Origin: Prosthecobacter sp.
GTDB lineage: Bacteria; Verrucomicrobiota; Verrucomicrobiia; Verrucomicrobiales; Verrucomicrobiaceae
Reading direction: 5' to 3'
Length of the DNA stretch: 64,000 nucleotides
NCBI GenBank assembly: GCA_021733925.1
Contig: JAIPJY010000004.1
Coordinates: 124,001-188,000 of the forward strand
Shown here: positions 19,369 through 27,499 of the stretch, piece by piece
Position numbering within the stretch: position 1 is the first letter of the stretch
Layout: each line of letters starts with the position of its first letter
Position numbers and translations under genes: made by a program
Notes under the pieces: model-generated
Databases searched by the model: none
What the model was told of the DNA's origin: nothing
The model's input: only the letters and a program-made list of their open reading frames with translations

Positions 19369-19509
19369 TGTGCACACTATGCCATAGCCCAGCCTTCTCT
19401 CAAGCTCCCACAACACCACGCGCCTGCGGCTGCGTTTTAGTCCGCCGGATTTGCGCTGGAGGAGGTGATTGCTTGCGGGAGGGCACGGGTGCATGGCAGA
19501 GTTTGAGCC

Positions 19510-19767
19510 ATGAATCCTTCCATCTGCCGCACTTTCAGCACGATCTGCTTCCAGGCGGGCATGCTCTCCGTCGTCCTCTCCATCTGGAGCTGGTGGTTTT
19601 TTAATGGCGACACCCCCGAACAGGCGGCACACGCCGAGCGCCTGGGCATTTTCATCGGACTGTGGGCTCCCACGCTGCTGATCCTCTCCAACCGTTTCGA
19701 CCGCTATGCCGACAAAGCCAAGGAACTCCCCGGCTTGAACAGTGACGAAACCACTGAGGAAGCATGA
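19510..19767 (+). CDS. Small two-helix membrane protein
   Basis: 85 residues with two likely membrane helices at about 13-30 (AGMLSVVLSIWSWWFF) and 46-60 (GIFIGLWAPTLLIL), then a charged C-terminus. Proteins of this size with the pattern WAPTLLILSNRFDRYADK recur in bacterial genomes, mostly without assigned function. It is divergent from clpS, with 141 bp between starts, and its stop is 6 bp from the convergent gene at 19774. Function unknown. Confidence 0.65.
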   Translation: MNPSICRTFSTICFQAGMLSVVLSIWSWWFFNGDTPEQAAHAERLGIFIGLWAPTLLILSNRFDRYADKAKELPGLNSDETTEEA

Positions 19768-19773
19768 CCGGAA

Positions 19774-20319
19774 TCACATCGGCTCGCGGCCGGTAGATTC
19801 GACAAACTGCTGGCGCAGGCCTTGGTAAGCCTGCTGCCATTCATCCACCACACGCTGCAGTTCCATCACCTGCTTTTCCAGCGTGGCGATGCGCGACAGC
19901 TGCATGGCGTCTCCCATGTTGCTCTTATCATCCGAACGTCCGGTGCCGATAAAAGTCGTGGCAGCGCTGCGGATATGATGCGGGCTGGCCTGGAACCACG
20001 ACAGATCTGCCAGCCGCGATTCCTTGTTGTCGAGGCAGTTGATGATCCTCACATTTTCATCGATCTCGCCCGTGGCCATGAACTCCTGGATCGTCGCCAC
20101 GTTTGTAGGTCCGTAGAGATAATTGTCCGGCATCTGCACGAGGAGGTCCATCTGGAGCTCCGCGATCATGGGCGCTCGCTGCCAGCTCATGCGGTTGTCG
20201 CTGGAGATCTTGTCGAGCGGTGAAATCTTGGCGTCAGCCGCCCAGCCTCGCAGGGTTTCGAGGTCTTTGGCTTCATAAACTTCCTTGTCCGAGGCTTTCA
20301 GCAGATACCAAGTGTGCAT
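19774..20319 (-). CDS. GYF-like domain protein with C-terminal coiled coil
   Basis: 181 residues with no signal peptide. WYLLKASDKEVYEAKDLETL and YLYGPTNVATIQEFMATGEI look like two tandem GYF_2-type modules, each about 55 residues, which in bacteria are small domains of unknown or peptide-binding function. A predicted coiled coil follows near 140-172 (RIATLEKQVMELQRVVDEWQ). It is probably cytoplasmic and may mediate assembly. Family assignment is by pattern and moderate; the reading frame itself is convincing. Confidence 0.7.
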   Translation of the reverse strand: MHTWYLLKASDKEVYEAKDLETLRGWAADAKISPLDKISSDNRMSWQRAPMIAELQMDLLVQMPDNYLYGPTNVATIQEFMATGEIDENVRIINCLDNKESRLADLSWFQASPHHIRSAATTFIGTGRSDDKSNMGDAMQLSRIATLEKQVMELQRVVDEWQQAYQGLRQQFVESTGREPM

Positions 20320-20449
20320 GGGGAGAGATAATCAAATTCCACGGCCTGCGCCAAGTCCAAAGTGCAAAGTGCGAGGTAAATAAACTCAGGGCATTGACGG
20401 AGCATTTTCGCAAGGCAATCTCCGCTGCCCTCGTTTAAACGCGCTCCTT

Positions 20450-22009
20450 ATGACCCGACTGCTTTTCGCCATTCTTCTCGCCGCCGCCTCTGCTCCGGGC
20501 GCCGAGCCCGCCGTCTTTTCGCTCAAAACGATGACTGCGCAGATGAAATACGACACGGCCGAAATGCTGGTGCAGCCGGGGCAGCCCGTGAAAATCACCT
20601 TTGAAAACGGGGATGATCTGCCTCACAACCTAGTCTTCTGCCAGCCGGGGACCGACACCGCCGCCATGGCGATGAAGCAGATGGAAAAGCCGGAGGAGGC
20701 CCTGAAGCGCAACTGGCTGCCCGACGACTCACGCATCTGGGCCCACTCCAAGATGCTAAATCCGCATGAAAAGGAGGTGCTCAGCTTCTCTGCTCCTGAA
20801 AAGCCCGGCAACTACCCCTATGTCTGCACTTTTCCCGGCCATGCCCTCACCATGCGCGGCGTGCTGAAAGTGGCCCCGGTGGGAGACACGCTGCATGACC
20901 TGCAGTTCGCCCTCTATCTCGGCAACTGGCAGCAGCTTCCGGATTTTTCCAAACTCAAACCGCACCGTGAAGGCAAGATCGACGACAACCTTCTGCAGGT
21001 GAAGCTCGATGATTACAAGAACGAGTTCGGCGTCGTTTTTACTGGCAAGCTCATTGCTCCCAAGAAAGGCCCCTATCGTTTTTTTCTCTCCAGTGATGAC
21101 GGCTCGCGCCTGCTGATCGACGGCAAGGAAATCATCCTCTATGACGGCATTCATCCCGCTGGCGACATCAAGGAACAAGGCCTCACGCTGGACAAAGGTG
21201 AGCATGAATTTCGCCTCGAGTATTTCCAAGGCGGCGGGCAGATTGAACTCTATGCCGCCTGGAAAGGCAGCGACTTCCAGATCACACCGCTTTCCAAATG
21301 GCTGCACCCGAAATGGCAGGGCGGGACCAAGAAGCAGAAGGAGTTCGATCCCATCCCACTGGTGGTGAAGGACGAGGCGGTGATCTATCGCAACTTCATT
21401 CAAGGTGCGGGCAATCGTGGCATCGGCGTCGGCTATCCCGGTGGCGTGAACATTGCCTGGAGCGCTGAGAGCATGAATCTGGCGCTGATCTGGCGCGGCG
21501 CCTTCATGGATGCCTCGAAGCACTGGAACTCACGTGGCGGTGGCCACGAAAAGCCACTCGGGTACGATGCGCTGATGCCCACGGGAGAGGTCACACCCGC
21601 CTTTTTTGTCACAGACAAACCTGAGGCCGAATGGCCGAAGTGGGACAAGGCCAAACGCTATGAGGGCTTTCACTGGCTGGGCTACTCGCTGGACGCCAAA
21701 CGCAGCCCCACCTTCCGCTACTCGTGGCAGGGGGCCGAGATTGAAGAATCTTTTGCCGTCGAAGGCGACGGCAACAAACCTGAAGGCAACGCGAAACTGA
21801 TCCGCACAATCAAGGTGGCCGGGAAAGTGCCTGCCGACGCTTGGTATCGCATCGGCAGCGGGTCATTTGAGAGCAAGGACGGCAGTTTTTTCAGCAAAGG
21901 GCAGATCCCCTACCGCATCACTGTCAGCGACGCCCAACTCGCCGGACAAAATCTCGTTGTTCCTGCAAAGCGGGGCACGATGACCATCACCTACCAGTGG
22001 GCCCAGTAA
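20450..22009 (+). CDS. Secreted blue-copper (cupredoxin) plus PA14 domain protein
   Basis: 519 residues with a signal peptide ending near APGA (residue 18). A cupredoxin domain at about 22-142 keeps all ligands of an azurin-type copper site: His59 in LPHNLVF, then Cys126, His131 and Met135 in VCTFPGHALTM, with the azurin spacing. A PA14-like domain follows at about 155-290 (FFLSSDDGSRLLIDGKE, HEFRLEYFQGGG), then about 220 residues of beta-rich sequence I cannot assign. The next gene starts 19 bp after the stop and encodes a six-bladed propeller protein, so the two probably form an extracytoplasmic redox pair: dehydrogenase and copper electron acceptor. That partnership is inference. Confidence 0.85.
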   Translation: MTRLLFAILLAAASAPGAEPAVFSLKTMTAQMKYDTAEMLVQPGQPVKITFENGDDLPHNLVFCQPGTDTAAMAMKQMEKPEEALKRNWLPDDSRIWAHSKMLNPHEKEVLSFSAPEKPGNYPYVCTFPGHALTMRGVLKVAPVGDTLHDLQFALYLGNWQQLPDFSKLKPHREGKIDDNLLQVKLDDYKNEFGVVFTGKLIAPKKGPYRFFLSSDDGSRLLIDGKEIILYDGIHPAGDIKEQGLTLDKGEHEFRLEYFQGGGQIELYAAWKGSDFQITPLSKWLHPKWQGGTKKQKEFDPIPLVVKDEAVIYRNFIQGAGNRGIGVGYPGGVNIAWSAESMNLALIWRGAFMDASKHWNSRGGGHEKPLGYDALMPTGEVTPAFFVTDKPEAEWPKWDKAKRYEGFHWLGYSLDAKRSPTFRYSWQGAEIEESFAVEGDGNKPEGNAKLIRTIKVAGKVPADAWYRIGSGSFESKDGSFFSKGQIPYRITVSDAQLAGQNLVVPAKRGTMTITYQWAQ

Positions 22010-22028
22010 TCTTTCGCCACGCACTGCC

Positions 22029-23537
22029 ATGAAACGCATTCTCTATCTTTCCCTGCTCTGCTCGCCGCTTTTTGCCGCTGATCCTGTCGAGGCTGATTTT
22101 TACAAGATCACCACCTTTGAAACACCTAAGGAGACCGCGCTGGAGGTCGGCTCCATCGACTTGATGCCGGATGGCAAGCTAGCCCTCGGCACCCGCCGTG
22201 GCGAGATCTGGGTCGTAAGCGGTGCGGGCAGCGATGATACCTCAAACGTGAGCTACAAGCTCTTTGCATCCGGTATGCACGAGGTGCTCGGCATTGCCTA
22301 CAATCCGAAGGACAAAAATCTCTACGCCACCACTCGATACGAGATCACCCGCCTCATAGACACCGATCACGATGGTCGTGCCGATGTCTTTGAAAACGTG
22401 AACGATAGCTGGGGTGTCTCCGGCGACTACCACGAGTACGCCATTGGCAGTCGTTTTGACAAAGCGGGCGACCTTTGGGTGACGCTGTGCCTGACCGGTT
22501 CCTTCAGCAGCGCCGTGCCGTTTCGCGGCTGGGCGCTCCGCATCAAACCCAACGGCACCATGGTTCCCACCTGCTCAGGCATTCGCAGCCCCGGTGGCAT
22601 CGGTTTTGATGCGGATGGCGAGGTTTATTACTGCGACAATCAAGGCCCGTGGCACGGTGCCTGCACGCTGCAGCATCTCGTTCCTGGCACCTTCCAAGGC
22701 CATCCGGGTGGCAATGTGTGGTATGATCTCGCCCCAAACATGGGGCCGCGTCCGATTGATCCGATACCGGAAGCTTTTCAAGGCGACAAAGGCCGCAAAG
22801 ACAAACGGGAGGGAGGAGACCCTGACCGCATGGTGACGGAGCGCGAACGCATCAAACAGCTCCTGCCGCCTGCCGTCTATCTCGTGCACGGCAAGATCGG
22901 CAACTCCGCCAGCGCCATCATCTGCGACCTGAGCGAGGGCAAATTTGGCCCCTTCAGCAAGCAGCTCTTTGTGGCGGATCAAAGCCACAGCAATCTGAGC
23001 CGTGTCTATCTCGAAACCGTCAATGGCATCAAGCAGGGTGTCGTCATCCCCTTCCGCAGCGGCTTTGCGAGCGGCATCATCGGCGGACGCATGGATGAAG
23101 AAGGCCGCGTCTTTGTCGGCGGCAGTGACCGAGGCTGGGGCGCACGCGGCGGGAAGCCCTTCTGCTTTGAGAAATGCGAATGGACCGGCAAGACACCTTT
23201 TGAAGTGCATGAAATGCATGCCAAGCCGGACGGCTTTGAGGTCACCTTCACGCAGCCTGTTGATCCGGCTTCCGCAGGTGATTTGAAGAGTTACAGCATG
23301 CGTGAGTTCACCTATGCGTATCGCGAGCAGTACGGCGGCGATGAAGTCTCAGAGATCCTGCCCAAGATCACCGCAGCCACGGTGGCAGCCGACGGCAAAT
23401 CTGTGCGCCTGACGATCTCACCGGTTACCAAAGGGCACATTCACGAACTGCATCTTGATGGGGTTCGAAGCGCTGAGAAACTTCCTCTGCTGCACAAGGT
23501 GGGCTACTACACGCTGAACGAGATTCCAGCGAAGTAG
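22029..23537 (+). CDS. Secreted glucose/sorbosone dehydrogenase-like propeller protein
   Basis: 502 residues with a signal peptide ending at PLFAAD. Propeller-type repeats follow: IDLMPDGKLALGTRRGEIWV, GIAYNPKDKNLYATTRYEIT, RLIDTDHDGRADVFENV (with an EF-hand-like DxDxDG loop) and GGIGFDADGEVYYCDNQG. PVC genomes hold many such membrane or periplasmic dehydrogenase-like proteins, often fused to cytochrome c. Here no heme motif is present, and the cupredoxin protein encoded upstream may take the electrons instead. Substrate and quinone use cannot be settled from sequence. Confidence 0.8.
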   Translation: MKRILYLSLLCSPLFAADPVEADFYKITTFETPKETALEVGSIDLMPDGKLALGTRRGEIWVVSGAGSDDTSNVSYKLFASGMHEVLGIAYNPKDKNLYATTRYEITRLIDTDHDGRADVFENVNDSWGVSGDYHEYAIGSRFDKAGDLWVTLCLTGSFSSAVPFRGWALRIKPNGTMVPTCSGIRSPGGIGFDADGEVYYCDNQGPWHGACTLQHLVPGTFQGHPGGNVWYDLAPNMGPRPIDPIPEAFQGDKGRKDKREGGDPDRMVTERERIKQLLPPAVYLVHGKIGNSASAIICDLSEGKFGPFSKQLFVADQSHSNLSRVYLETVNGIKQGVVIPFRSGFASGIIGGRMDEEGRVFVGGSDRGWGARGGKPFCFEKCEWTGKTPFEVHEMHAKPDGFEVTFTQPVDPASAGDLKSYSMREFTYAYREQYGGDEVSEILPKITAATVAADGKSVRLTISPVTKGHIHELHLDGVRSAEKLPLLHKVGYYTLNEIPAK

Positions 23538-23558
23538 GCCGCCTTCCAGTGTGACTGC

Positions 23559-23587
23559 TTGACCTTTCTGTACAGTCTCGGTCTAGT
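23559..23587 (+). promoter_or_regulatory. Putative sigma70-type promoter of the ABC transporter genes
   Basis: TTGACC (23559-23564) and TCTAGT (23582-23587) are 17 bp apart. Only 8 bp separate the -10 box from the ATG at 23596, so transcription would begin at or next to the start codon, giving a leaderless message. Found by eye. Confidence 0.4.
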
Positions 23588-23595
23588 GGCGGGAC

Positions 23596-24318
23596 ATGCA
23601 CATCGAACTGAACGATCTGTCGAAGCGCTTCGGCAACACGAACGCGCTTGATCATGTCAACCTCAATGTGCCGCCGAGTTCGATCATCGCGGTGCTCGGG
23701 GAAAATGGCGCGGGCAAATCCACGCTGCTGTCACTGCTTGCGGGCGTACTGGCACCGGACCAGGGCTTGATCCGCTTCGATGGCCAGACGTTCAGCCGCG
23801 AAAATCTGGAACTGCGCAAACGACTTCTGTTCACACCCGATGTGCCGGTCATGTTCATGGAACGAAGCATCGCTGCAAACATCGCCACCTTTGCCGCCTT
23901 GTATGGCACGCGGGTTGAGGACCACGAAGCGGAGCTCACGCAACTGCTGGAGGAAACGGGCATCGCGGCGCTGCTGAATCGCAGTGCCATGTCCTTGTCA
24001 CGTGGTCAGCTATGGAAGGCCTTCATGGCCTGCGCGGCAACCGTGGAGCCGGAGCTGTGGCTGGTGGATGAGCCCTTTGCCTCAGGCATGGATGTGATTG
24101 GAATGGGTGTGTTCCGCCGTCTGGCACGCAAGCTGGCTGACGGAGGAGGCACGATCATTTACACGACGCAGATGGTGGATCTGGCCGCAGATTTTTCCGA
24201 TCATATCTGCGTGCTGCGCCAGGGCCGGATCGTGCTGTGGGAGACGAGCTCCAAAGTGCAGGAAATGATCCGTGCCACGCCCGAGGGCCAGGAACACGTG
24301 CTGCGCGGACTGCGCTGA
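23596..24318 (+). CDS. ABC transporter ATP-binding protein
   Basis: 240 residues. Walker A is GENGAGKST at about 36-44, the signature region is SLSRGQLWKAF, and Walker B is LWLVDEPFASG. The signature LSRGQ differs slightly from the usual LSGGQ. Length and order fit the soluble subunit of an exporter-type ABC system that pairs with a membrane protein lacking its own ATPase. That partner is encoded 9 bp downstream at 24328. A possible promoter sits directly before the ATG. Confidence 0.93.
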   Translation: MHIELNDLSKRFGNTNALDHVNLNVPPSSIIAVLGENGAGKSTLLSLLAGVLAPDQGLIRFDGQTFSRENLELRKRLLFTPDVPVMFMERSIAANIATFAALYGTRVEDHEAELTQLLEETGIAALLNRSAMSLSRGQLWKAFMACAATVEPELWLVDEPFASGMDVIGMGVFRRLARKLADGGGTIIYTTQMVDLAADFSDHICVLRQGRIVLWETSSKVQEMIRATPEGQEHVLRGLR

Positions 24319-24327
24319 TCTCACGCC

Positions 24328-26079
24328 ATGTTTTTCCACCATCCAGAGACCGAACAGAGCCTCCGGCGCATGGCTGCAGCGGCGCTGAATGGCACTGCCA
24401 TGGAACTGCGCGACCTGCGCCTATGGCCACGCATCAAGGGCGCCCTTAAATTCGTCGGCTGGGAAGCGGTGTTGTCCATTTGCCTGTGCATGCTCGCTGG
24501 TCTGAGCATTCCGCAATTCCGTGCAGCCGCATGGCGGGACTTCATGCTGGCGGGTGCGGTGATGATGACCAGCCGGCTGTCAGGGCAGCAGTTTCACTGG
24601 CTGCTGAATTCCAGCCCAACGACGAATGTGCTGTGGCATCTTCCTGTCGCTGGACGTGACATCTGCCGCTGGGCGCGGCTAATCTATTTGCGAGGCTCTC
24701 TGAACCTGCTGCCGCGCATGACGGTGGTCGCGTGGGCCTGGCTTGGATTTCCTTTGGTGGAGACCGCGTGGATGAACATCCTATGGAGCGGCATCATGCT
24801 CTGGCTCATCATGCTGGCCTGCGTGCAGCATCACAGCCTTCCCCTGGGAGCGGGCCGGCTGCTGGGAAAGATCTGGAACGTGACGCTAGCAATCTGGGGC
24901 GGCCTGGTTGTGTACGCCTGGGTGGGGAACAAGCATCCGAGTCATGGACTCCTGCCACCTGCATGGGTCAGCCAGGTGTGCGCGCCAGTCTCCTGGGTGC
25001 TGCCGGCCCAATGGGTAATGCATGCCAGGGAGAATCAAATCGCGCTCGTGCTCACGCTGGTTTGTCTTGTGGCTGGCGGTTTGTTTTGGTGGCGTTTCCC
25101 CGATGCTCTGGGCGGGGCCTATGACCAGCTGGACACCGAGGCCCTGCCTGCGATTGAGATTGAGACTGAGGAACCTGCATACGCCGAGGCCGAGGATCTT
25201 GCCAGACCGGTGGCCGTACCGGAGCCACCAGCGATGGAAGCTGTGCAGGTTCTTGCCTGCATTCAGCAGGCTGCGGCCAATGAAACGTCTCTAGTCCGAG
25301 AAGGCTGGATCGAAAAGCTGCTGCTCTCGCTGCTGAATGAACGAGATCGCATGCTGGGTCCCATCCTCGTAGGCCTGCACGCTGGCTGGACGGGGCGGTG
25401 GTGGAAGGCGGTGCGCATCTGCACGCTGCTGCTGCTGACCTCTTATGCCTTGCTGGCTTTTGGCACGCGCTGGATCAAAGCCGAGACCTTGGAGGTTTGG
25501 ATCGTCATCGTGCCACTTCTTGTCGTCGTGGGTTACACCTTTCCCGTGTCGAATTCGATTCCGCTGGCCATGCTTTCATGGCCGTCTGGCCAGCATGGGA
25601 TGCCGCTTTTCGCCGGCCTGCCAATCAGCATGCGAGATCTTCTGCGAGTCTCATTGCGCATCACGGTGGCTCGCATGGTCGCATGCCTTGCGCTTGCCCT
25701 GCCTGTGATTGCAGGCCTGTGTGTGCTGCTGGACCATCCGAAGGCCATACCTGCCATGCTTGGCACGGCAGTGATCCTGGCCATCTCGTGGAGATGCATT
25801 CGGCCGGTGTTCATCTACTACCGCCTGCAACAGGTATCCCGCCCGGGACGCCGGCACCGGCTCTGGCATGCATGCGCCGATCTGCTCATCCTGCCTATCG
25901 CGCTAGCGATTCCCTTTTCCGTCATTCTCAGCGTGGCAGTCTTTCAAGCGCAACCCGAATGGCTAGCGGTGAGCCTGCCACTCACCGCCTGCTGCGCACG
26001 TGCCGTCTATGCAGTGTTTCACTGGCGCGTGCGTGCGCAGAAGGTGGACTGGACCCGTGATCCCCCAATGCAGCCGTAG
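24328..26079 (+). CDS. ABC transporter permease-like membrane protein
   Basis: 583 residues in two hydrophobic halves, about six helices each (roughly 48-250 and 360-565), joined by a soluble Glu- and Pro-rich linker at about 270-345. There is no ATPase motif, so it depends on the upstream ATP-binding protein. ABC-2 type permeases usually have six helices per chain; a protein of twice that size would supply both halves of the pore. The cargo is unknown and no neighbouring substrate gene helps. Confidence 0.8.
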   Translation: MFFHHPETEQSLRRMAAAALNGTAMELRDLRLWPRIKGALKFVGWEAVLSICLCMLAGLSIPQFRAAAWRDFMLAGAVMMTSRLSGQQFHWLLNSSPTTNVLWHLPVAGRDICRWARLIYLRGSLNLLPRMTVVAWAWLGFPLVETAWMNILWSGIMLWLIMLACVQHHSLPLGAGRLLGKIWNVTLAIWGGLVVYAWVGNKHPSHGLLPPAWVSQVCAPVSWVLPAQWVMHARENQIALVLTLVCLVAGGLFWWRFPDALGGAYDQLDTEALPAIEIETEEPAYAEAEDLARPVAVPEPPAMEAVQVLACIQQAAANETSLVREGWIEKLLLSLLNERDRMLGPILVGLHAGWTGRWWKAVRICTLLLLTSYALLAFGTRWIKAETLEVWIVIVPLLVVVGYTFPVSNSIPLAMLSWPSGQHGMPLFAGLPISMRDLLRVSLRITVARMVACLALALPVIAGLCVLLDHPKAIPAMLGTAVILAISWRCIRPVFIYYRLQQVSRPGRRHRLWHACADLLILPIALAIPFSVILSVAVFQAQPEWLAVSLPLTACCARAVYAVFHWRVRAQKVDWTRDPPMQP

Positions 26080-26111
26080 TTCACGAGACCGGCTGCCTCC
26101 GCAAACTCCGC

Positions 26112-26687
26112 TTACTTCATCGGTTGTGCCTTGGGCACATCCGTCAGTTTCATCGCTGGCTCAAGCGCCTGCTCATTGAACTGCACAGCCGCCACTGGTT
26201 CCGCGCGACGGACTTCGACTATGGGAATGCTGCGGGTTTGCAGCGGCAGTTCCGTGCGCATCACCTGCTCTCCCGCCATGGGTTGAGGTGGTGCCGAAGT
26301 GGGCACGACAGCGCGGCGCACCTCCATCTGCTCCTCTGCGGCGGCGACGACCACCGGCGCACGGTAGTTTTTCACAGCCGCCGTAATCATTGCTGCACGA
26401 GCTGGTGCGAGATCCATCGCGGTCTCAACAATCTTGCGCACCTGCCCGGGCTCCGCATTTACGGCATCGATGGCAGCGGTCACGATATCAGCGGCGCAGG
26501 ATTCATGGATGACCAGCGCCTCTTCCAAGCGCATCACCATCTTGTCAGGCTCCATCCGGATCGAGGTGAACAGCTCACCGCATAGCGTGTCGCAGGTGAT
26601 CTGGGCCGGGGTCGATTTCACTGGCTGAGCCAGTCCAGGTGAAGTCACCAGGACCAACAAGCAGCAAAATGCAGAAATCAGGCGCAT
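26112..26687 (-). CDS. Secreted hypothetical protein
   Basis: 191 residues. The signal peptide ends near PGLAQ. Two cysteines (CDTLC) follow at about 32-36, then a helical Ala-rich region (ADIVTAAIDAVNAEPGQVRK, PARAAMITAAVKNYRAP) that resembles a repeat of about 30 residues seen in several verrucomicrobial secreted proteins. The C-terminal third is Pro- and Val-rich, probably disordered. No enzymatic motif is visible. Convergent with the ABC permease gene. Confidence 0.65.
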   Translation of the reverse strand: MRLISAFCCLLVLVTSPGLAQPVKSTPAQITCDTLCGELFTSIRMEPDKMVMRLEEALVIHESCAADIVTAAIDAVNAEPGQVRKIVETAMDLAPARAAMITAAVKNYRAPVVVAAAEEQMEVRRAVVPTSAPPQPMAGEQVMRTELPLQTRSIPIVEVRRAEPVAAVQFNEQALEPAMKLTDVPKAQPMK

Positions 26688-26751
26688 GAGTTGAAGGGCT
26701 ATATGAATGACGGATTCAAATGGGCTTCCTTCAAATCATCTTTTGCGGTTT

Positions 26752-27432
26752 TCAGTCTTTTTCTGGCGGTGGGTTCAAAATGTCGGTTCCAACACCTTGA
26801 TGTGCTCGGATGAACTGCTCGGGTGCGACACGGTTCAGAGGCGTGTCAGCATATCCTTGGCCAGGATTCACATAAGATCCGAGGCGAACTTCGAAATGCA
26901 GGTGCGCCAAATAGGCACCTTCAGCCGTGCCCACCGTGCCGATCTGGTGGCCGCGATGCACATTCTGCCCGACCTGCACTCGGATGGAGTCGAGATGGGC
27001 ATACATGGTCTGGATCACAGGGCCGAGTTCGTCTCCGTCCGGCAGACGATGCGCGATGAGGATCATCTTGCCCCAGCCGGCCCCGGGGATGCCCGCATAA
27101 ACCACGCGTCCGGCTCCAGCAGCGTAAACGGGAGCGCCCACATCGGAGTTGCCGCCGCCGATGCCGTTTAAATCGTCGCCAAGGTGCCGTGAGATGCGGA
27201 AAGGCCGGGCATTGTAGGTGAGTGCGCCGTGTTCGGACCCCATGGGCATGTCAAAACGAGTGGCGAGAGGCAGGGTGGTGACTTCGAGCGGAGTCAGCCG
27301 AACGAAAGCCGGATCTAGCGGCGTGAGTGCAAGGGAGGACGAGGCCTCAAACCGCAGCCAGATCATGCCGATGACCACCGCCGAGAGGGCGAGGGTCAAA
27401 AGCACGCGCATGATCCGCACCAGTGTCTGCAT
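26752..27432 (-). CDS. M23-family metallopeptidase, membrane-anchored
   Basis: 226 residues from ATG 27430-27432; the frame is open to 27558, but the extra 42 residues do not look like a signal sequence. One helix at about 7-25 anchors it, with the catalytic domain outside the membrane. The LytM/M23 zinc site is intact: RHLGDDLNG supplies His and Asp, and AHLHFEVRLG supplies the last His; VYAAGAGRVVYAG and VGQNVHRGHQIGTVG are typical fold segments. Such enzymes cut peptidoglycan cross-bridges or act as cell-wall regulators. It diverges from the DUF362 gene with 67 bp between starts. Confidence 0.88.
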   Translation of the reverse strand: MQTLVRIMRVLLTLALSAVVIGMIWLRFEASSSLALTPLDPAFVRLTPLEVTTLPLATRFDMPMGSEHGALTYNARPFRISRHLGDDLNGIGGGNSDVGAPVYAAGAGRVVYAGIPGAGWGKMILIAHRLPDGDELGPVIQTMYAHLDSIRVQVGQNVHRGHQIGTVGTAEGAYLAHLHFEVRLGSYVNPGQGYADTPLNRVAPEQFIRAHQGVGTDILNPPPEKD

Positions 27433-27499
27433 AAGGGAGATTCGAGGGCTGCGGGAGCGTTGCAAAGGGAACGTGCCGCCCTTAAATAACCGCACTCCT

